In this document: piece after piece, positions 61,069-64,000 of the stretch
How positions within the stretch are numbered: position 1 is the stretch's first letter
Layout: each line of letters begins with the position of its first letter
NCBI RefSeq assembly: GCF_003943735.1
Contig: NZ_RJMV01000007.1
Location: 33,322 to 97,321, forward strand
DNA: 64,000 nt
Source of the DNA: Streptococcus sanguinis
Lineage (GTDB): Bacteria > Bacillota > Bacilli > Lactobacillales > Streptococcaceae
Direction: 5' to 3'
Notes under the pieces: generated by a model
Database searches by the model: none
What the model saw: the letters and a program-made list of their open reading frames with translations, nothing else
What the model was told of the DNA's origin: nothing
Translations under genes and position numbers: made by a program

Positions 61069-63288
61069 TCAGCCATTAGTCCGCTTGACCGAGTAGACCT
61101 CTGGCACGCTCTTGATCTTATCCACCACCGTCGTCAGCATAGACAGATTAGCAATACCAAAAGAAACATGGATATTAGCAAATTTCATATCCTTGGTCGG
61201 CTGAGCATTAACTGTTGAAATGTTTTTGGTGGTATTAGACAGAACCTGCAACACATCATTGAGGAGACCAGATCGGTTAAGACCGTAAATATCAATGTGA
61301 GCCGTGTACTCTTTGGTCGTGTTGTTGTCTTCCCATTCCACATCAATCAGCCGCTGCTCGTAATTTTCCTGGGCCTTGAGATTCATGCAATCCTGCCGGT
61401 GAATGGCTACACCGCGCCCTTTGGTAATATAGCCGACAATATCATCCCCCGGTACAGGATTACAGCATTTGGCAATCCGGATGAGGAGACCAGACGCCCC
61501 CTGAATAACCACACCGCCTTCGTGCTTAACCTTGAGGGTGTCTTTTTTGTTTTCGACCTTGACCTCGCCGCCCTTAACCAATTCCTCCGCTTCTGCTCTG
61601 GCCTTGGCCCGTTCTTCCTCACGGCGCTCTTTTTCTGTCAAACGGTTGAAAATACTAATGGCACCAATCTCACCGAAGCCAATCGCTGCAAAAAGCGCCT
61701 CTTCAGTCTTATAGCTGGTCTTCTGCAGCACTTCTTCCATGTGCTTCTTGTCCATGTACTTATTGGCTACATAGCCATGCTCCTGGAATTGAGCCTGCAA
61801 GAGCTCCCGCCCTTTGGAGATAGATAGCTCCTTGTCTTGATTTTTAAAGAACTGACGGATTTTATTTCTGGCCTTGCTGGTCTTGACAATATTGAGCCAG
61901 TCACGGCTCGGTCCGAAGGAGTTAGCGTTGGTGATGATTTCCACCTGATCACCTGTCCTAAGCTTAGTTGTCAGGGGCACCATGCGGCCATTGACCTTAG
62001 CTCCTGTGGCTTTCTCGCCGACCTTGGTATGAATCTCATAGGCAAAGTCAATCGGACCCGAGTCCTTAGGCAGAGAGCGCACCGCTCCATCCGGTGTGAA
62101 GACATAAATTTCCTCAGCCAGATAGCTCTCCTTAACCGAGTCAACGAAGTCCTTGGCATTGTTAGACTGGTCTTGCAGCTCCATCAGCTCCTTGATCCAG
62201 TTCATCCCGATAGCCGACTCTTTGCTGTCTACCTGTCCCTTGACACCTTTCTTGTAAGCCCAATGAGCCGCAACCCCATACTCAGCGACCTCATGCATTT
62301 CCTTGGTCCGAATCTGAAACTCAATCGGGCCTTTGGGGCCATAAACGGTCGTATGGATAGACTGGTAACCATTGGCCTTGCGATTGGCAATATAATCCTT
62401 GAACCGCCCCGGCATCGGCCGCCAAAGCTCATGAATGTAGCCCAGCATAGCATAAACATCACTTTGAGTATCCAAGATACAGCGAATAGCGATTAAATCA
62501 TAAATCTCATCAAAACGCTTCTTCTTGTCCTGCATCTTGCGATAGATCGAGTAGATATGCTTGGGCCGGCCATAAATCTTGCCGTACAGATTGCGCTCGC
62601 CAGCATAGGTCTCAATCTTCTGAACCACCTCTTCTACCAGTTCTTCACGCTCCCGACGCTTCTCCTTCATCATGTGGGAAATTTTGTAAAATTCCACTTC
62701 ATTGAGATAACGGAAAGACAAATCTTCTAGTTCCCACTTGACACTGGAAATCCCCAGGCGGTGAGCCAAGGGTGCGTAGATTTCCATTGTTTCTCGAGAA
62801 ATCCGCTCCTGCTTATCCTTGCGTAGATGCTTGAGCGTCCGCATATTGTGGAGACGGTCTGCCAGTTTGACCAAAATAACCCGAATATCCTCCGACATGG
62901 CCATCAGCATCTTACGGTGATTTTCTGCCAGCTGCTCCTCGTGGGATTTGTATTTGACCTTACCCAGCTTGGTAACCCCATCCACAATCACGCGCACATC
63001 CGTCCCAAACTCTCTTTCCAAATCATCCAGCGTCGCACGGGTATCCTCAACCACATCATGCAGGAAGCCGCAGGCAACCGTTACCGCATCTAGCTTGAGT
63101 GTGGCCAAAATCCCTGCCACCTGAATAGGATGCACGATATAAGGCTCACCCGACCTACGAAACTGCCCACTGTGACAGTCAATCGCATAGATCAGAGCTT
63201 TCTGTATAAAGGCCACATCCTCCGCAGCCAGATATTTTCTCGTAAGGGCCAATACCTGATCGCCCGTCAAATTCACTTCTTTTGGCAT
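61069..63288 (-). CDS. relA: Bifunctional (p)ppGpp synthetase/hydrolase (RSH)
   Basis: A 739-residue long RSH protein. HD hydrolase domain with VACGFLHDVVEDT (His77-Asp78), synthetase domain with YRKMQDKKKRFDEIYDLIAI and GYQSIHTTVYGPKG, TGS domain (IYVFTPDGAVRSLPKDSGPI), zinc-finger/conserved-cysteine region (IRIAKCCNPVPGDDIVGYI) and C-terminal ACT domain (HIDIYGLNRSGLLNDVLQVL). All hydrolase residues seem present, so it should both make and degrade the alarmone. GAGATG context: CGAGATGCC at the start. Confidence 0.96.
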   Translation of the reverse strand: MPKEVNLTGDQVLALTRKYLAAEDVAFIQKALIYAIDCHSGQFRRSGEPYIVHPIQVAGILATLKLDAVTVACGFLHDVVEDTRATLDDLEREFGTDVRVIVDGVTKLGKVKYKSHEEQLAENHRKMLMAMSEDIRVILVKLADRLHNMRTLKHLRKDKQERISRETMEIYAPLAHRLGISSVKWELEDLSFRYLNEVEFYKISHMMKEKRREREELVEEVVQKIETYAGERNLYGKIYGRPKHIYSIYRKMQDKKKRFDEIYDLIAIRCILDTQSDVYAMLGYIHELWRPMPGRFKDYIANRKANGYQSIHTTVYGPKGPIEFQIRTKEMHEVAEYGVAAHWAYKKGVKGQVDSKESAIGMNWIKELMELQDQSNNAKDFVDSVKESYLAEEIYVFTPDGAVRSLPKDSGPIDFAYEIHTKVGEKATGAKVNGRMVPLTTKLRTGDQVEIITNANSFGPSRDWLNIVKTSKARNKIRQFFKNQDKELSISKGRELLQAQFQEHGYVANKYMDKKHMEEVLQKTSYKTEEALFAAIGFGEIGAISIFNRLTEKERREEERAKARAEAEELVKGGEVKVENKKDTLKVKHEGGVVIQGASGLLIRIAKCCNPVPGDDIVGYITKGRGVAIHRQDCMNLKAQENYEQRLIDVEWEDNNTTKEYTAHIDIYGLNRSGLLNDVLQVLSNTTKNISTVNAQPTKDMKFANIHVSFGIANLSMLTTVVDKIKSVPEVYSVKRTNG

Positions 63289-63360
63289 CTCGTCTCTCCA
63301 ATTCCTGCCTACTATTTTATCACTTTTAGCCCAATATGAAAACCTAGAAGACAGTTCATA

Positions 63361-63387
63361 TAAAAACCCGCCTTAAACGGGCGGGTT
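63361..63387 (-). terminator. Terminator after the right-edge membrane protein gene
   Basis: Stem AACCCGCC / GGCGGGTT (63365-63387), followed on the minus strand by TTTTTA. Confidence 0.85.
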
Positions 63388-63406
63388 GTGGTGAAATGTA
63401 ACACTA

Positions 63407-64000
63407 TCAGACGATATCTTTCTGATTCAGTGATTTCTTATATCTCTGAGAATCTTTTCCATACCATTCTTCAACAGAGTATCCTGATAGTTGTCGGTAA
63501 TCTTCTAAGTATTTTTGAAGATAGTAACCTTGGAAATTGTCAGTCCCTAAAGCTATTGAAAATAATAAGAATGGGAGGCCTACAAGTGGTATAAACAAAT
63601 CAATCACAGAGTTAAGCATACTATTTTGACGAATCATATACTCACTAGGGAAAAACATTCTTAAAAAGAATAGCAATATAATAATCAACCAAGCATATTT
63701 TTGTGAAAAGGAAACAAATTGATTAAGAATATTTACAAGAGGATTAGAATGCTGACGTCGGACATATAATACCTCAAATGTCTTTTGTCTAAATTGGTGA
63801 ACTCTCTTCACTATAAATAACACATAGAGTGCGACATATGCAAGAGATAATAGAAAATCACTAGAGACAATGTCCGAACTTGCTAAGCAAAATACAATCA
63901 ATTGTATAATAAAGAGCAAGCTCATAAAAAACATACTCTGGTTAAAGTAATAATAAGATAAGATTTGCTGTTCTTTTATTTTTCTTACATTATTTAAATA
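63407..64000 (-). CDS. Membrane protein of unknown function, cut by the right edge
   Basis: The frame ends at 63407 and stays open to the edge, so at least 197 residues are seen; an internal Met-Phe-Phe-Met at 63934 has no ribosome site and is probably not the start. The visible part reads NNVRKIKEQQILSYYYFNQS, four likely membrane segments (SLLFIIQLIVFCLAS; LLSLAYVALYVLFIV; YAWLIIILLFFLRMF; VIDLFIPLVGLPFLLFSIAL) and a soluble acidic tail (EDYRQLSGYSVEEWYGKDSQ). Family not recognised. AT-richer than its neighbours, as accessory streptococcal genes often are. Confidence 0.75.
   Translation of the reverse strand, partial: YLNNVRKIKEQQILSYYYFNQSMFFMSLLFIIQLIVFCLASSDIVSSDFLLSLAYVALYVLFIVKRVHQFRQKTFEVLYVRRQHSNPLVNILNQFVSFSQKYAWLIIILLFFLRMFFPSEYMIRQNSMLNSVIDLFIPLVGLPFLLFSIALGTDNFQGYYLQKYLEDYRQLSGYSVEEWYGKDSQRYKKSLNQKDIV

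Noticed and set aside
1..64000. tRNA or rRNA genes, CRISPR arrays, intact insertion sequences or phage genes
   Set aside because: I saw no cloverleaf-like sequences, rRNA segments, spaced short repeats, transposase or phage structural genes on reading both strands; a dedicated RNA search was not possible.

Overview
The window reads as chromosomal DNA of an oral Streptococcus of the sanguinis/mitis side of the genus (S. sanguinis, S. gordonii and S. cristatus are the nearest guesses). Reasons: an antigen I/II adhesin with the SspB-type BAR motif, a pepO / manganese ABC transporter / tpx block, the hypothetical-membrane-protein-glnR-glnA-pgk neighbourhood, a leuS-linked glycyl radical enzyme cluster laid out as I remember it in pneumococcus, LPXTG anchors, and streptococcal promoters and terminators. 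I saw no rRNA, tRNA, CRISPR array, prophage or intact insertion sequence.

Layout. 1-4.9 kb: a MerR regulator cut by the left edge, a SAM methyltransferase, and a compact six-gene unit on the minus strand (marR, tsaB, rimI, tsaD, azlC, azlD) combining tRNA t6A synthesis with a branched-chain amino acid exporter. 4.9-8.3 kb: an NAD(P)-dependent reductase divergent from marR, then rpoY-rnjA. 8.3-10 kb: a decaying patch with a TetR C-terminal remnant, two paralogous membrane-anchored proteins (one frameshifted) and a GNAT acetyltransferase. 10-19.5 kb: glnA, glnR, a FUSC-like membrane protein, a LysM-CHAP wall hydrolase, a 1506-residue antigen I/II adhesin, and pgk. 19.6-23.8 kb: a VIT-family metal transporter with a perfect PerR-type box, leuS, and an isoprenylcysteine methyltransferase-like membrane protein.

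23.8-33.9 kb: an anaerobic catabolic island (gldA, fructose-6-phosphate-aldolase-like gene, glycyl radical enzyme, PTS IIC/IIB/IIA, a small membrane protein, SorC and DeoR regulators, divergent activase). It is bounded by two related bidirectional hairpins and carries two copies of a palindrome placed alike upstream of its two main promoters. The glycyl radical enzyme has the GCVE signature of C-O lyases rather than the Cys-Cys pair of pyruvate formate-lyase. I propose that the island takes up a sugar or anhydro-polyol through the PTS, opens it by radical chemistry, splits it with the aldolase and reduces the C3 product with GldA.

33.9-46.8 kb: a glycosyltransferase, a NERD/zinc-finger protein, an LPXTG protein of unknown function, a beta-galactosidase operon (PTS IIB-IIA-IIC-bgaC-aldo/keto reductase) divergent from a ROK regulator, a TIM-barrel-like protein, and pepO. 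The galactosidase operon and the TIM-barrel gene both have a catabolite (cre) site lying over the -35 element.

46.9-58.5 kb: the manganese ABC operon, whose promoter region holds an MntR/ScaR-type inverted repeat and a 16-bp tandem duplication of the -10 region, tpx, a 365-residue unknown protein, two more large secreted or surface proteins (a SEC10/PgrA-like LPXTG protein and a YSIRK protein with five Bsp-like repeats and a C39-like peptidase domain), the DtxR/MntR regulator, and a MarR-EVE gene pair. 58.5-64 kb: a CPBP membrane protease, a nucleotidyltransferase, dtd, the RSH (p)ppGpp enzyme, and a membrane protein cut by the right edge.
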